A stretch of DNA of 64,000 bases from Epiperipatus broadwayi (GCA_028023455.1 JAQFVV010006221.1:577001-641000); one strand, 5' to 3'; positions 11,691-24,887 are shown, counted from the stretch's first letter. The notes: generated by a model from the letters alone, not told the origin. Numbers and translations: made by a program.

Positions 11691-12589
11691 TAAAATTACG
11701 TAGAAAAAGAAAAGAAGTAAAAATTGTTACAGAATACTTCCTTTTATTTTATAGATGCCCAGTACATTCACAGTATCTGATGATGATCAGCATTTATATA
11801 ATGATGCCAGAAATTTTTTGTCTATTAGTGTAGATATTTTAGCACTTAAATATATCTGTGGAATTGAAATATTGGTGATTGCTTTTATATTTTGCCCCTA
11901 TATTGGCATTGGCTATGTGATGGTTAGTCTATTGGTACTCATCTAGTTGCCTATTTACATTACCTTATGCTTTTTAATTTACTTTTTAATTAATCATTGC
12001 TTTGACATCATGAAAGTATACTGGGATGACTAATTAATCAATGTGTGGCATGAACATTTTTTCCAGTTCTTATTTATACTGTTACAATATATATATATAT
12101 ATGTGTGTGTGTGTGTATACGTTAATGTATATATAATAGATTCTGTGCCTTAAGCCTGATGAAAGTAGTTACATCTAAGCAGTCTCTCTTTATCTTTGGC
12201 ACCTTAAAAAGTTTATTTTAGCTTATCAATAATTAATATAAATAATAAACCTTACAAGGTTTTTTATATCAGTAAGATGCATTAAACATATATAGTAAAT
12301 TTATACATGCACTTACACATATATTGTGACAATACAATTTTGGTTAGTTTTAGGCTGTAGTGTCTTACAAGCCTCCTAAATCAATCAAATTCAAATTAAA
12401 TTATAAATAAAATATTTTAGAGTATTTTTTAAAAAAAGTACAGTGGGAAAAAAAAATTATCTCGATTGACGTCTTAGGTTCATTTGAATATATAATTTAA
12501 ATTATGTGTAGATGATTATATAATCACATATGTTTATTCACAAAAAGATCAGTAAAATGTGTAAACTTATAAAATAAATATATGAGTAT

Positions 12590-13000
12590 TTAGAATTTTT
12601 CAGTCTATATTCATCCTCCATTTCATCTCAAACAACCAACACACATGACCACATACATATGAAAAAGATAGATGATCCCAATATACATATCAGTTGGGCC
12701 AGATCATAATCTCTAACACATATACAATCAGTGCTCAGCTTATATTAAGTTAGCAATTCCTTAAACCTTAATAAACTGGCTTCAAACTTTTCACCCTTCC
12801 AATTATTCAACCATCCATTTTATTGAAAAACCAATGCTGGAAAGCTCAAAGCCTTGATGGATTTGATATTGTATTTATACCCATGTAGACATTATCGGAC
12901 CATTACATATCCATATGAAGAGAGATGGGCTGAACTTACAGATGTAACCCATTTCTAAAGTAATGGAATGATGGATGAATATAGACTGAAAAATTCTAAG
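12590..13000. repeat. MITE with TIRs TTAGAATTTTTCAGTCTATA
   Basis: The left end (about 12590-12620) and the reverse complement of the right end (about 12970-13000) share TTAGAATTTTTCAGTCTATA plus TTCATCC. The interior (about 12690-12900) resembles the interior of the 25561-26028 element (blocks GTGCTCAG, GGCTTCAA, CCATCC, GAAAGCTCAAAGCC). The ends of the two differ. Confidence 0.65.
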
Positions 13001-14690
13001 TTCAAATCCTCTATTTACTTACATTCAGTATACTGAATGAATAGACTAATTATATGAATATTTACATAATGTATAACTGCTTAATGTTTTTTTAATTCTA
13101 TCAAAAAAGGAAAAAAATAAGAACTAATTAAAGGTAATTATAAAGTTTGATTAAATCTCAAGTCAATTGAACACGTAATTAAGGCTACATTAAAAATAAG
13201 AAAAGAGAAAACTGCAAATTAGTGGCAAATTATTACAAAAGTAAAAACAAAGAAAGAAAACAAATTATGTCTTTTGGGCAGAGTTATCTTTGTTGGCGTA
13301 TGGTCTATAAAAACATCCGTGGAGAGGCAAAGTGCACATAATCAGCAATGTTCATGTAATTTGAAAAGATTTCAATTCTAGCTTTGGAAGCATTATATAT
13401 TTTTTAATTAGAGCACTGTTATAATATTTTTCAGCACTGACACAAAACCAGCTAAAAGGTCAAAATTCTGTGAAATAAAAATAATAAACATCATATGCTA
13501 AGCCCTTCAGATATACCAGTTAAAATCATAATAATGCAGCTTTACCAATCTCGAAAAAATGTTTACAAGGAATCCAGAGGTTGAAGTATTATGAAATATA
13601 GCTGTTTGCCTATGGGAGAACTATTTTTGTCATATGCATTCATATAGCAACCTATTAAAGCAGCAAGCTACCCAAAACCAGAATTAATCAACAGTCTGAT
13701 TTAATATCACATGTCAAGACATGAACTTATCAACTAGCAGTAAGCTTATTAAATTGTTTAAAGAAACCATGGTAAGATTATTTATATTTACATGCATGTA
13801 GATAAGAGGCCTCTGTAAAATATAAATTTATACATATATTTTAATACCTGTATTTTTGAATATTAACATCATTTAATTTTTGTTGTTTTTATTGGTGAAT
13901 CTATATTGGTGTAGTATTAGTTGATATATATTTTTGTCACATGTATATATATTTAATTTTGACATATATAGTTGAATTTTGATATTCTTCATTTGTTTTT
14001 GTTTTTTGCTTTAGTCATAAAGTAATGTATATAGGTAATATCTAACATCAATTGAGATTCTTTAAATAAATAATGTTTTTTAAAATTATTTAGTTGTGTG
14101 AGTGTTCTCTCAATAGTCTCATCTCCAAGGTGTTCATAATAATCTCCCTCTGATCTTGAGCATACGCAATCTGAGCTATGCAAAGCAGGGTTGTTCCTGT
14201 GAGAACGGCAGTGATGATGTCAGAGGATAATATATTCATCGATGATCTTTTTGAAAAGAAAATGGCACTTTAAATTAGGATTAAGTGAAAACTGAGATCA
14301 GATTTGATGTCTGATCACTAGGAAGTATAACCAGGGTATCTTATATAAGCAGCTACATAATTTGAACAACATCATTAATATCCATTTTAATTAAATTTAA
14401 TTAATTGAAATGCGAAGGTCAACTAATTTTGATAAACTAACAAAATGCATATTGTTTTAAAATAATTCTGGTTATACACCAGAAGTGTTATCTGTCCATT
14501 AAAATATGTATATATAGCAGTAGAAGATAATCATATAGGTTTAACTTTTTTTTTTTTAAGTTGTATATTATACATATATATTTATCAAAAAATGGTCCTT
14601 TTTTTGTTATTATAGTTGAAGAGATTATTAATAAATAAATGAAATTTATAAAATTCTTCAAAAAATGAGTTTATTATTTATTAATTTCAG

Positions 14691-14959
14691 GCTTTCTTGA
14701 TCCCAGTTCGGACAGTGGAAATGTAGAAATTGGTGTAAAATTAGAGCTTCCCTTTTGGCTTGCATTTGCATTGGCTAAGCGACGTTTTATAAAAGTGGAA
14801 ATACCAAAAATGTACCGTGAAGCCTATCGAGAAATTCTTAGTGCTGATGCTAATGTTGTTGATTTACATAAGCTAGGTCCATACTTTTATGGCTTTGGAA
14901 TTAATCTTTTAAGCTTTGATCATGCAGATTCTACAGCCATTTCTTCATCACTAGTACAG
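14691..14959 (+). CDS. GINS3: GINS3/PSF3 replication complex subunit, coding exon 2
   Basis: The exon follows a good acceptor (TTAATTTCAG) and completes the codon split after exon 1. It reads FLDPSSDSGNVEIG, then KLELPFWLA, RRFIKVEIPKMYREAYREIL, SADANVVDLHKLGPYFYGFG and SSLVQ. These correspond in order to conserved PSF3 blocks (human KLELPLWLA, SVELPKIY, SADPNVVDLHKMGPHFYGFG, SLLQ). It contributes 90 residues, ends phase 0, and is followed by the donor GTATAAC. With exon 1 this makes about 130 of the roughly 215 residues typical of PSF3. The missing part is the helical carboxyl region starting near TFIGRFR in human. No disabling mutation is seen. Confidence 0.93.
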
Positions 14960-15622
14960 GTATAACTCTTTCATTGTTTTAAATCAATTATCTTTCATTT
15001 CATAATTAAATTGTTAAAAATGTTTTAAACATGAAGTTTAAAGGTCAGAGATAGATTATACATTTAAGATATTATATTTTAAAATTTTGGTATTTAAAAG
15101 AATATGTAAGAAATTTTGTCAAAACTTTTTATTTGTATAATAAAGGGAATTTGCTCAAATTATAAATAAATATTATTGATTTATAGATTTCAGTAACTAG
15201 TGGCTTAATTAATAATCAGGTATATAAAATAATGAATTTTTTGTACTTTTAAGTCTTTTATTGTTATTGTTTTGATTGTCTACTTGCCTTCTTCACAACT
15301 ATAATTGACAAATATATTTATTTTAATGTTTTATGCATATATGTATACATATTTACATATTTTTATTTGTATATGTGTAAATTATATAACTTGTTTTTAT
15401 TTACACACATGCACACATTTCTATCCCATATCTACATACCTAATATACATATCTTTATGTTTCTATTTGATAAAAATCAGTAACTTTTTAAATATATAAA
15501 TTATTATTTTGTTTTATATTATAATGAATGAGTGCATTTAAGGCACTATTAGCTCATTATGAAAATAAATTATTAGGCATATAAAATAGCTAATTCTGAA
15601 TAGTAAATTATGACAATATAAA

Positions 15623-15879
15623 GTTCTCATAGTTTTATAGTTAAGTAGAGATAAAAGATGGCTGTTGGAAGGTTGCATTAGATCCTAAGATCTAGGTGCA
15701 GTACTTTCAGATCCAAAGCTCCTCGCTGACGAAGGCCACAAGTCAGAAACTGGTCTGGGGATATTGGATGAGTAGGCACTAGATGGGGATTTTATGCACA
15801 AGCCTTCTGGCATCCATTGATTACTCTGGTTGGCACTGAGTGGCACTACTGTATGGAGAGTTTTGCCTGTGTTAATAAT
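15623..15879 (+). repeat. Repeat-B copy 2
   Basis: This copy runs from TTCTCATAGTTTTATAGTTA to GAGAGTTTTGCCTGTGTTAA. It contains all of the shared blocks, including GATCCTAAGATCTAGGTGCAG and CACTACTGTATGGAGAGTTT. It lacks the left inverted repeat seen at 18015. Confidence 0.75.
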
Positions 15880-16679
15880 TTGTTATAATTACTTTATTTT
15901 TGATGATTGATATTCTTGAGAATATGTTATGAAGACATTCCATCTGTTTTCACTGTTTTATAATAGTTATTTTTTTTCATAGTTATTTACAAATAATATA
16001 TCTATATACTGATCATTTCTATAATTCTAAAAAAAATTTTCAGCTTAGTTGATTAAAAATCATGGCTTTGAGATCTGTCCATTCTAGGAAGTCCTAATAG
16101 TTCTGATTGAAATTATTTTAATCAAAAAAATGGCACAGTTTATTATTGAGATTATGCTTACAAATACATATATGATATAATAATATATGGCATATAATAT
16201 ACTTGAACAAGATATCTTAAAGAAAATTTGTAATGATTTTGAAATTATTTTGGATGCTAATTCAATGCCTCATACATAATCAAAATTTGTATATTTATAT
16301 ATTTTAATCTATATTTGAATAATTTTAAATTATATATTTTAAAAAATAGCATAAGTTTAATAATATTTTAATTATTACTCCTATAGTTTGTGGCTTTTTT
16401 TTTATAAACTATTCTGCATAGAATTATCCTCCCCCCCCCTCCCTAAAAAAAGAAAGAAATTAATAATAATAATAATAATGCAATAGAAGTTAAGTTTTGA
16501 ATTCTTTTAATATTGCCATTTTTGATATTAAAGATTTATCAAAATAAACAATGATTAACTAATAAGTTTTTCTCTTATGATATTTCTAAATTATTATAAT
16601 AATATAAATAGGAATAATTAAGAACTAAGAAATTGTTCTTCAAATTGGCTACTTTAATCTTAAAAACAGAAAGGGCATG

Positions 16680-17640
16680 AATGTTAATGGGATACCAGAA
16701 AAGATTTAAAATATAGATGTGTGGCTTCAGAATTATTATGGAAGTTTTTAGAATTATAAAAACAGATAATGAAGATACATACCGTCTGGAATTTAAGACT
16801 ATTTTCTATTATCATGGATTACTTATTATCATAGATTAAATTACCACCAAAACAAAAATATTTTGAAGAATTTTATTGAATAGATTATTTCCATTCATAG
16901 ATGATGATTGCTGGACAGTTGAAACTCTAAGCAAATATAAAAGAATAAATTTTATTTTATAGAGTGCATTGTAAAATGTTTAATAAAAGTATCAATGGTA
17001 TTACAATTATATTTATGAGTGCTTAACCAAAGATTTGGAATAATTTTAGAGAATAAAAAAGCTCAGTATGCCAGACAAATGTAAGAAAAGTATTATGAAC
17101 TAAAATGTCATTTATATATTGCTTTTATTGATTTGGTCCAGATAATTAGCTTAGTTGATCAGCATGATTTGTAGTCAGGTTTAAAAGTAGACGTTTTTTC
17201 ACACAAATCTTGTCATACATGCATCTGTTACGAAATGGTACGAAAGGGGGCATTTTCATTGATAGGAAAATTCTGAAGCTTTTAAAATAGCAACTAGTAT
17301 TTTCTATTTTTATGCTCTTTCTCTTTGGAATAATTTATAGGTAACTTTACAAAGCTGGCATTAAGAAATATAGATTTGATCCATGGGTTTTTAATTTGGA
17401 CAGGTCAAAAGCAAGACAGGAATTTTAATTCTTTGGTTTCTGGACTACACTATACAGTGACTGTGAGTTCTTATCTATTCATAGGCTGTTTTACAGAATA
17501 TTTTAATGGTCTGAAAGTAACCTATAAGAATTTGTTTTAGTAATTAACATTGAAAAAATTCAAATGCTTTATCAGTTAATGGTGGATGTAAAATATTCAG
17601 CAACTTTCGGCTCAGAGGGTTATCAGCTTCAGATTGTAGA
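16680..17640 (+). pseudogene. LINE reverse-transcriptase relic
   Basis: At about 17107-17140 the frame reads HLYIAFIDLV, the motif just before the first catalytic Asp region of non-LTR reverse transcriptases. The DNA is nearly identical to 52972-53000, inside the better-preserved LINE, so both are one family. Surrounding frames are broken by stops and are only loosely LINE-like. The limits are approximate. Confidence 0.55.
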
Positions 17641-18014
17641 CTAGTTTACATATCGTGATAGCTTTGTAAGTACAAAGATAATCTTAGATGATGAAAATAG
17701 AAGTTAAAATCAGAATATTTCATTATAGTATTGTAACTAACTAGTTCAAGTAAATTTTTAATTATAGGGCTGTTATTCTGTTATGAAAGTAAGTCAAGGA
17801 CTCCTTATATTTTCTCAAGATAAAATAAGTTGAAAATAATTTTATTTAAGGATGCTTCATAATATTCTCATAATATAATGGCAAAATTATAAGACTAATC
17901 AGTATGTTTTTCAGCTTTCAGAATGAGATGATATTGAATCTATAATTGTAAGGATATATCTTCATTAGATTGAGTATATCACATGATCACCTTTCCTTAT
18001 GCTTACACTCCATG

Positions 18015-18256
18015 CAAAACTCTCCATGCAGTAGTACCACTCAGTGCAAGTCAGAGTAATCAATGGATGCAGATCCTAAGATCTAAATGCAGTGCTCTCA
18101 GATCCCAGGCTCCTCACTGATGAAAACCACAAGCTAGAAACTAGTCTGGGGATATTGGCTGAGTAGGCACTAGATAGGGATTTTATGCACAAACCTTCCT
18201 GCATCCATTGATTACTCTGGCTTGCACTGAGTTGCACTACTGTATGGAGAGTTTTG
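18015..18256. repeat. Repeat-B copy 3, with 56-bp terminal inverted repeats
   Basis: The left end (18015-18070) is the reverse complement of the right end (18201-18256); both hold CAAAACTCTCCAT, CAGTGCAAG and AGAGTAATCAATGGATGCAG. Between them lie the family's shared blocks. This copy shows that the family is an inverted-repeat element, not a simple SINE. I found no clean target duplication. Confidence 0.8.
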
Positions 18257-18705
18257 TCTCTGTGTAGATCGAGTATAAGTAGATTAAGAGACTTCCTAAA
18301 AAGAAAATATTTTTATGATAAACTTGCACATCATTTTCATAGGAAAAGCAAATCTCATTTACATTAATAAAATTTATTTAAAGATAGATTAAGGAAATGT
18401 AATATTGATTTCTGTTATTGAAAGGATATGGTCAAGGAAATGACTTTTCAGAAAGAAATGTTTATTGCAGAAAATATTAGCAGTCACAATATAAGGGCTA
18501 ATATGTGGTATTTATAGTATATTTTTATTTTATAGGATTAATTTATATAATCTTTATTAAACTTTTTGTTTACTATGTATGTTGTCCTCCTCCCCACCAA
18601 GTTTTACTCATCTATGATTGGTGCTACTGACACGATAGTGTTTCTAAAAGAAATATGTATTCATATATTTGTAAAAATAAAAATATATTTCCTTTTCTTC
18701 TAAAT

Positions 18706-18994
18706 AAAAAAACTGTTCATTATGATTTAATATGTTAATGTTTTGGCCAAATCTAGTTGTCCATTTCCAGACATAACTATAATTTAAATTACTATGCCGT
18801 TATATAAATGTTAAAATTAGAAATAAAATAATGTATTAATGTCACATAGTTATTTAATAGCATTAATAAAACATTCTGTTTTAAACTTTAACAGTCACAT
18901 AGTAATAATAATTCAAATCCTAATTATTTCTGAAGATAGACAACCAGATATGGCCAAAACATTAACATATTAAACTATAATAAAAAGTTTTTCA
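18706..18994. repeat. Fold-back element, about 290 bp
   Basis: The left arm 18706-18780 pairs with 18922-18994. Shared blocks are TTTAATATGTTAATGTTTTG, GGCCA and GTTGTC, with mismatches. A smaller inner pair involves TCACATAG. No coding sequence is seen. Confidence 0.75.
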
Positions 18995-19547
18995 ATTAAA
19001 AAAAAACAACAATATGGTGTTTTTCTTTTACATATTTATAAATAAAATATATGTGCAAGAAGTATTATGGAAGTCATTGATAACTGAATGAAAATTTTCA
19101 ATTTATATCTATATATTCCATGTATGACATAATAATGTTTATTTTAAATAGTAATTAAAATGCTTTTTATGTCTGTTGTATATGAATACTAACTTATGTC
19201 TGAGCATAATATAATAGTATATTTTAAATTTTTTTTATGTTAATTAAAAATTATTTGTTAAAAAAAGGCTTTTTTAAACTTTCTTATGAATTTAATTAAT
19301 AGTCCAAATATGTTAATAGAACTTATATTTTAGAAAATGGAAAATTTCTTTTAAAGTCTGTCATTGAAAAACTTAAATAAACTTAATTAAAAAACTAGAG
19401 TTCACAACCTGACCTAATTGATTCATTCAAAATTATAAAGGTTTAGTATTTCATTAATATCATTAATTATGCTGTCAACAAGATGCTATTATTCATAACT
19501 ATAATAGGCTTTTAAAGAAATTCAAATGTCCTAAGAATAGAATAAGG

Positions 19548-19944
19548 CAGGGGTCCCCAACCCTATGCCCGCGGGCACTATGGTGCCCGCAGACCATTTT
19601 ATGTGTGCCCGCCGGGCTATCCGAACGTCAAAAAATTATTTATCTGATACAAATAAATTTAATTTTTAAAATTTCTTATAAATTATTGTATTGTATTGTA
19701 ATCAAATTGTAGGGCATACTATACTTTTACAGCGTAAAAAATAAACATTAATTATATGTTAAAATTTTATTTTTGAAATAAATATTTTTTTGTATATTAT
19801 GTGTATTATTAACAATATCCAACTATAAATTTACATTGAAAAAATAAATGGTGCCTGCCACCTGGTTGAAAAAATAAATGGTGCCCGCCATCTGGCGGGT
19901 ATTATAGAATGTGCTCTTAAGTGCAAAAAGGTTGGGAACCCCTG
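19548..19944. mobile_element. hAT-type MITE, copy 1
   Basis: The ends are CAGGGGTCCCCAACC and, reversed, CAGGGGTTCCCAACC. They are flanked by a perfect 8-bp target duplication GAATAAGG (19540-19547 and 19945-19952), which is diagnostic of hAT elements. The 397-bp body has GC-rich subterminal blocks (GCCCGCGGGCAC, TGGTGCCCGC) around an AT-rich centre and no transposase. About 31 bp near 19850-19908 (AAATGGTGCCTGCCACCTGG type) is duplicated in tandem, which partly explains why this copy is longer than the one at 42310. Confidence 0.93.
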
Positions 19945-19952
19945 GAATAAGG

Positions 19953-21534
19953 CATACTTCAGTCTGTTCGCTTTTTATATTGATCTCCTAGTTAGCAGTT
20001 ATGCAGAGTAAGAGTAAATATAGTAGTTAAAGTATTGGTGAAGATATGAGAAGTGTCAAAAAGAATGATAAATTCTTATAGAGGATACTTGACCAATAGT
20101 CATTTTGACAAATTATCTGTCCAATGGTGATTGAATACCAGTTGAAGAATATCACAAGTGTTTACTAGTGAGTTAAATTTACCATGAATCTCTCATATTT
20201 ACTATGATCATGGTAGTTAGTAATTGGACAAGGAACCCTGAAATTTTATGACTTCTGGAACAGATTGACTTATAATTCTATGATTCATGTGAATAAAATC
20301 ATTAAAGAATATTTATGACATAATTTATCATTATTCATTTCTAAGTTAGTAAATGCATGCTATAGAATATATATGTTCAATTTATCAGTTATTAAGCTTT
20401 TTGATTTCAATGTCAAAATATCTGATTATAAAAATTTATATTTGAGGTATGATGAAACTGGTACTTTAATGTTTGATTGATTTGCAGAGATTGGCAGATA
20501 ATTGAAGGATATCTTTTCTAGAAAATGTTCCCTACAGAACTTGTTCAAAGTCAAATATGAGCTGCTTAAATTTTAAATTGGACAAAATATGTAGATAAAT
20601 ACTTTGGAATCAGTAATCCTTAACAATAAGCCATTGAATAAGCTTATTAAGATACTGACATATACTTTCTATGTAAGAAATCAATAAAGTTAGAACATCT
20701 TTGACTTCTCCTGTTTACTATGTGTGACAAATATATTGCAACCATGCATCATATCAATGAGTTTTTTAAGGAGTCTATTTGATCAACACTGATGTAATAT
20801 TAATATAATCTGTATTTGCAGTATGTGAAAAAAAAATTTAGAAGATTAATTTGTGTAGTATTTACTATAACTCAGAACAGGAATTAACAAATGTTAACTG
20901 GTAGTACATTCTAATCGCTTTTCATTCATTTACCACTATGCTCAACTGCCAAATCACTGTTGCAATATCTTCATTTAAGATATATTTACGTGGGTAACTT
21001 TATAGTAGAATGTCTCTTTTTATGGTAGATGATTACAAAATAACTTTGAAGTTTATAGACTATCTAACTATAACTAATGTAATATATAAGCACGTTGCAT
21101 TCAGAATTAAACGTTAAAATAAACTATTGTAGACTTAGCATATGTTACTAATCTATTAACGTCTCATAACAATCTTTGATCATTTCCAGTTAACACACAC
21201 ATATAAATTTATTGTTGCACACTGTAATTACAAATATTCTGTGTAATTTAATGCATTGTTAGAATGATGGACTCAAGAACTAAAAGCTTTTGATTGAACT
21301 TAATCTGTTACTTCTAGTGCTCAAACATCTCAACAACACCATCAGCAAACAACCAATTGATTATTGTATTTATTAAGTATAAATACTAGCATTTAAGGGT
21401 TAAAATTGTAGTAATAATTTAATTTTAATCAATTTTCTACCATGATGAATGTACATCCTTATATTCTAAATGTCACTTTTTTATATATTAAGTTAAACAT
21501 TCAACTGTGTTGATTGATATAACATTGTGCCTTT
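19953..21534. other. AT-rich DNA, nothing recognised
   Basis: No coding frame, RNA gene or clear repeat structure is seen on either strand. Confidence 0.45.
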
Positions 21535-21700
21535 CAGTGCTCTCAGATCCAAGGCTCCTCACTGATGAAAACTACAAGCTAGAAATTAGTCCGAAATAAC
21601 TAGGCAATATATAAGGATTTATGCACAAACCTTCCTGTATCAATTGATTACTCTGGCTTCCACTGAGTGGTGCGACTGTAAAGAGAGTTTAGCCTCTGAG
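21535..21700 (+). repeat. Repeat-B copy 4 (truncated)
   Basis: This copy starts at CAGTGCTCTCAGATCCAAGG and ends AGAGAGTTTAGCCTCTGAG. It is more diverged and internally shortened than the others. Confidence 0.65.
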
Positions 21701-22579
21701 TAGATAATCAAAATAATGTTTCATTTTCTATACTAATTTCTTATATTATATAATTGATTTAGAATAAATGAGAAAGTTCTAATGTATCTGCATGATTTTT
21801 ATATGTATAAGAGATAAGTAGAATAAATAATTGTATTTGGTTTAAATATTTTTAAAGTACGACAATATAGAATTGTCAAACTTATGGGCTGTATGTAGCC
21901 TGCGACATATTTTTTGACTTGTAAAAAAAAAAGAAGAAGAAGAAACACAGGCACATTATAAATACTTGTGAACCATTTAACAAAAAAAAAAATCCTGAAA
22001 TGTATGCAGCAGCTCTTTCAAATGCAGTGCACAAACGCCGAATGAAGACTAATCTCAAATCGAATGAGTTTGGGAACATGGTTCATGTTTTGCAGCACTG
22101 TATTCTCTTGTGGCATTATCAGTTTTGAAAAATGAAGAACGTAAATGAGCATTAAGGAAGTATGTTTACTGAAAGATATGCTGTTATCCTTCCTGACCTT
22201 TCTAACTCTTCAGTATTTTACTTATCACTTGCACAAACATGCAACAGATCAAAAAATGCTTGGGAGAGAGAACTCATGGCAGTATAGATTGATGAATATT
22301 GGCTGAAGTTTTGTTTCAGGTACATCTAGTGCAAGGTTTTTTTGTCTCTTATTTTTAAGCAGAGTATTCAAATCATTTTTTTTTCCTAACAGTGCACTAT
22401 TGTTTTCATTTATTCTTTACTAATATGCTAGCTTTGATCAATTTTTGTTTTTGTTGTTCAATATAGAAAATAAAAAATAATTAATTAAAGTTTAATTACT
22501 AAATCATTAGCAATTGTTGAATTATTAAACAATTATTTAAATTTACAAATTTTATAGTCAATATTTTTTAATCCAGAAA

Positions 22580-24400
22580 ATGTCAAGCTCAAAACCAACA
22601 AAGAAAAGAAAGATCGATGAGGAGGAGGAAAAAAATTTAAGAAATATCGGAACTGAATTATTTCCCATAGAAATTAAAAATAATGTGTGTATTATATGCG
22701 ATGAAGTGATTAGTGTTACCAAAGAATATATTAAATGATACTATGAAAAAAATCACAAGGAACAATATTTTGGCTTTGAAGATAAATTAAAAGTAAAAAA
22801 ATGTCTTGCGTTGTTAGCCGAGAGGTATCGCAGCTGCCATGCAACCAAGTAGTTGTTTGCAGACGATTGTGGGTTCGCGTCCCGGCCGATGCTATGACAT
22901 ATGAAAAAAAAAAAAAAAAGTAAAAAAATAGAAAACTTTGAAGAATTCTCTTTAGAATCAGCAAGAAGTGTTTTCAAAATTTATAAAAAGCAATAGATTG
23001 TTAAGGAGAACTAATTACAAAATTAGCTGTATATTAACAAAAAACTCTAAACCATTCACAGAAGGTTTATTAATCAAAGAACTTATGATAAAGGCTGTTG
23101 ACTTTGTCTCCCAAAAAATTGTAATTGTTCTTTGATATGTCATTTATCAAGAAATAAATGTCAAATAGAATAAATGAGATGGCAGGCAATCTGAATGATC
23201 AATTGTGAGAAATATCTTCAAGAGCCCTATGCTTCTCTGTTGTGATTGATGAAAGTATCAATATACAAAATGTTCCACAAATCACTTTCTTCTTTCACGA
23301 TTACAATAAAAGCATGAAAATAATGGAAGAGTTTTTGGAAATAATCTCCATCCATGGAAATACTGTTGGTGAAGATATTTTTAATGCTATGTACTTGGAG
23401 AAGTTCAGTCTTCCTTTGAACAGACTTATTGCTGTAACAACTGGCAGTGTCAAATCAATGATAAGTAAAGATAATGAACCAAGACTAGCAGCAAAGTTAA
23501 AAGAAAATCAGTCTTAATAAAACAGAATTGAAATCATTCCCCTGCATTATTCAGCAACAAGTTCTGTGTTCGAAAGCTTTAAAAATGAACAAGGTGTTTG
23601 AAACTGTGATTAAAACTGTATATTTCATTTGATCTAGGGAATTTAATCACCACCAGTTTGAAGGACTTCTTTATTACAAAGAAGTTATCTTGCACAATAT
23701 TTTGAAGAGCTTTTATTTGCTTATAGAAGAAATAATTTTGATTCTTGAAATTAAAAATCAAGATCTATCAATTTTTTTTGAATTTAGCATGGATGCAAGA
23801 TTTGCCATTTTTAGTTAATATTATGAATAATTGAACAGTCTCATCATTAAGTTATAGGGAAGAGATAAATTAATAATGACAGTATAGGAATTAATTCTGA
23901 TGGGAAATCACCAGAAAACTGGAATCCTAATTTGCTTCCCTATGTGTGAACAGTTCAAAACACAAAATCAAAATTGTACTTTTTCATAATATTGTGATAA
24001 AATTAAATCAGTTAAAAATGAATTTGACAAGTGCTTTGAAGATTTCAAGAAGGAACAAAAATGTTTTCTCTTTTTACAGGAATTTTTTATTTCGCAATTA
24101 AAGAAGCTCTTGTTTCATACAAATAGAACATTGATTTGCTGAATGATTCAAATTAAAAAAAAGAGAGAGAGAGAAAATGGGATTCCAAAAATATGTTCTT
24201 ATTTAGGACAAAACTACCCTGAAATTAAGATTGATGTGCAAATTCTAAGCTATTTCAGAACAATATACTTATGTAACAATTGTTTTCATGCGTGAAATTT
24301 AATAAAACATCTTGCAAGTCAAGATTAACTGAAGAAAGCCTTTCTGCCACAATGATCATGTACTCCCAATCATTATCTCCAAATCTTGACAAAAAAAAAA
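22580..24400 (+). pseudogene. hAT transposase pseudogene, BED-type finger to DDE-like core
   Basis: The frame begins MSSSKPTKKRKIDEEEE, a basic/acidic start usual in this group. It goes on to a BED-like zinc finger (CIICDEVISVTKEYIK, then, after a stop, YYEKNHKEQY). A SINE interrupts the frame at 22803. The best-preserved part, 23242-23517, reads IDESINIQNVPQITFFFHDY, then GEDIFNAMYLEKF and LIAVTTGSVKSMI. It matches the region of GTF2IRD2/ZBED-like hAT transposases in which a D-E-S/T-x-D-I motif opens the catalytic core. The usual T-T-D-G-A motif here reads TTGSVK, so a key Asp is gone. Stops and frameshifts follow. Confidence 0.75.
22803..22917 (+). repeat. tRNA-derived SINE copy 1, inserted in the hAT transposase
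   Basis: The body has a pol III A-box-like TAGCCGAGAGGT and B-box-like GGTTCGCGTCCC, both resembling class II tRNAs (Leu or Ser). It continues CGGCCGATGCTATGACATATG and ends in poly-A. It is flanked by a 12-bp direct repeat AAGTAAAAAAAT (22791-22802 and 22918-22929), consistent with LINE-driven insertion. It splits the transposase frame. Confidence 0.88.
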
Positions 24401-24468
24401 TGTAAGAAACCAATACTTATTAAAAGTTGGCAATAAATATTATATTCTTTTATTATGTATTATCATCA

Positions 24469-24687
24469 ACCAGTAAATTATAATTATATCAATAATAATA
24501 TGTTTTTTGTTTCTTTGGATATTTCCATTTAATTAGTTATGGTATATTTTTTGACTTAATTGTAATTTTTCAATAGTAACCAGTAAATTATAATTATATC
24601 AATAATGATATCTTTTTTGTTCCTTTGGATATTTCCATTTAATTAGTTATGGTATATTTTTTGACTTAATTGTAATTTTTCAATAGT
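24469..24687 (+). repeat. 110-bp tandem duplication (two units)
   Basis: Unit one starts at 24469 and unit two at 24579, both beginning ACCAGTAAATTATAATTATA. They differ at only a few bases, so the duplication is recent relative to the decay of the surrounding hAT element. Confidence 0.9.
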
Positions 24688-24887
24688 GTAACAAGAGAAA
24701 TTGATTTTGTTTTAAGGTTATTACTAATTTGTTATTTATTTAAATATTAAAAAACTGAAATATGAAAGACAGAATGAATAACACACAAATATATAACTTG
24801 TGGCCCATTTGACTTTTATCTATTAGAACAATGATCTGTAACTGAAATGATCTTGACATTCCTTGATTTAATATATAACAAGAATTT

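Larger units (their letters stand above)
6042..14690 (+). other. GINS3 intron 1 (8.6 kb)
   Basis: The intron is bounded by GTAAAT at 6042 and TTTCAG at 14690, and the split codon across it is consistent. It carries a snap-back element (6902-7328), a repeat-B copy (8039-8338), a minus-strand hAT relic (about 9100-10260), an inverted-repeat element (11349-11690) and a core-sharing MITE (12590-13000). The rest, including 7330-8038, 10261-11348 and 13014-14690, is AT-rich with no gene I can support. A minus-strand open frame at 13989-14183 has ordinary composition but no recognisable domain. Confidence 0.85.
21863..24832 (+). mobile_element. Degenerate hAT transposon (GTF2IRD2/ZBED-like transposase)
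   Basis: The left end has TTGTCAAACTTATGGGC, and the reverse of the right end has AGTCAAATGGGCCACA, both typical of hAT subterminal repeats. Between them lies a broken transposase on the plus strand. The outer limits are approximate because I could not find a matching target duplication. The element has itself been hit by a tRNA-derived SINE (22803-22917) and contains a 110-bp tandem duplication (24469-24687). It is no longer autonomous. Confidence 0.75.

Noticed and set aside
22731-22977. Two overlapping minus-strand frames
   Set aside because: They are antisense to the hAT transposase and the SINE, and include the poly-A tail read as Phe runs.
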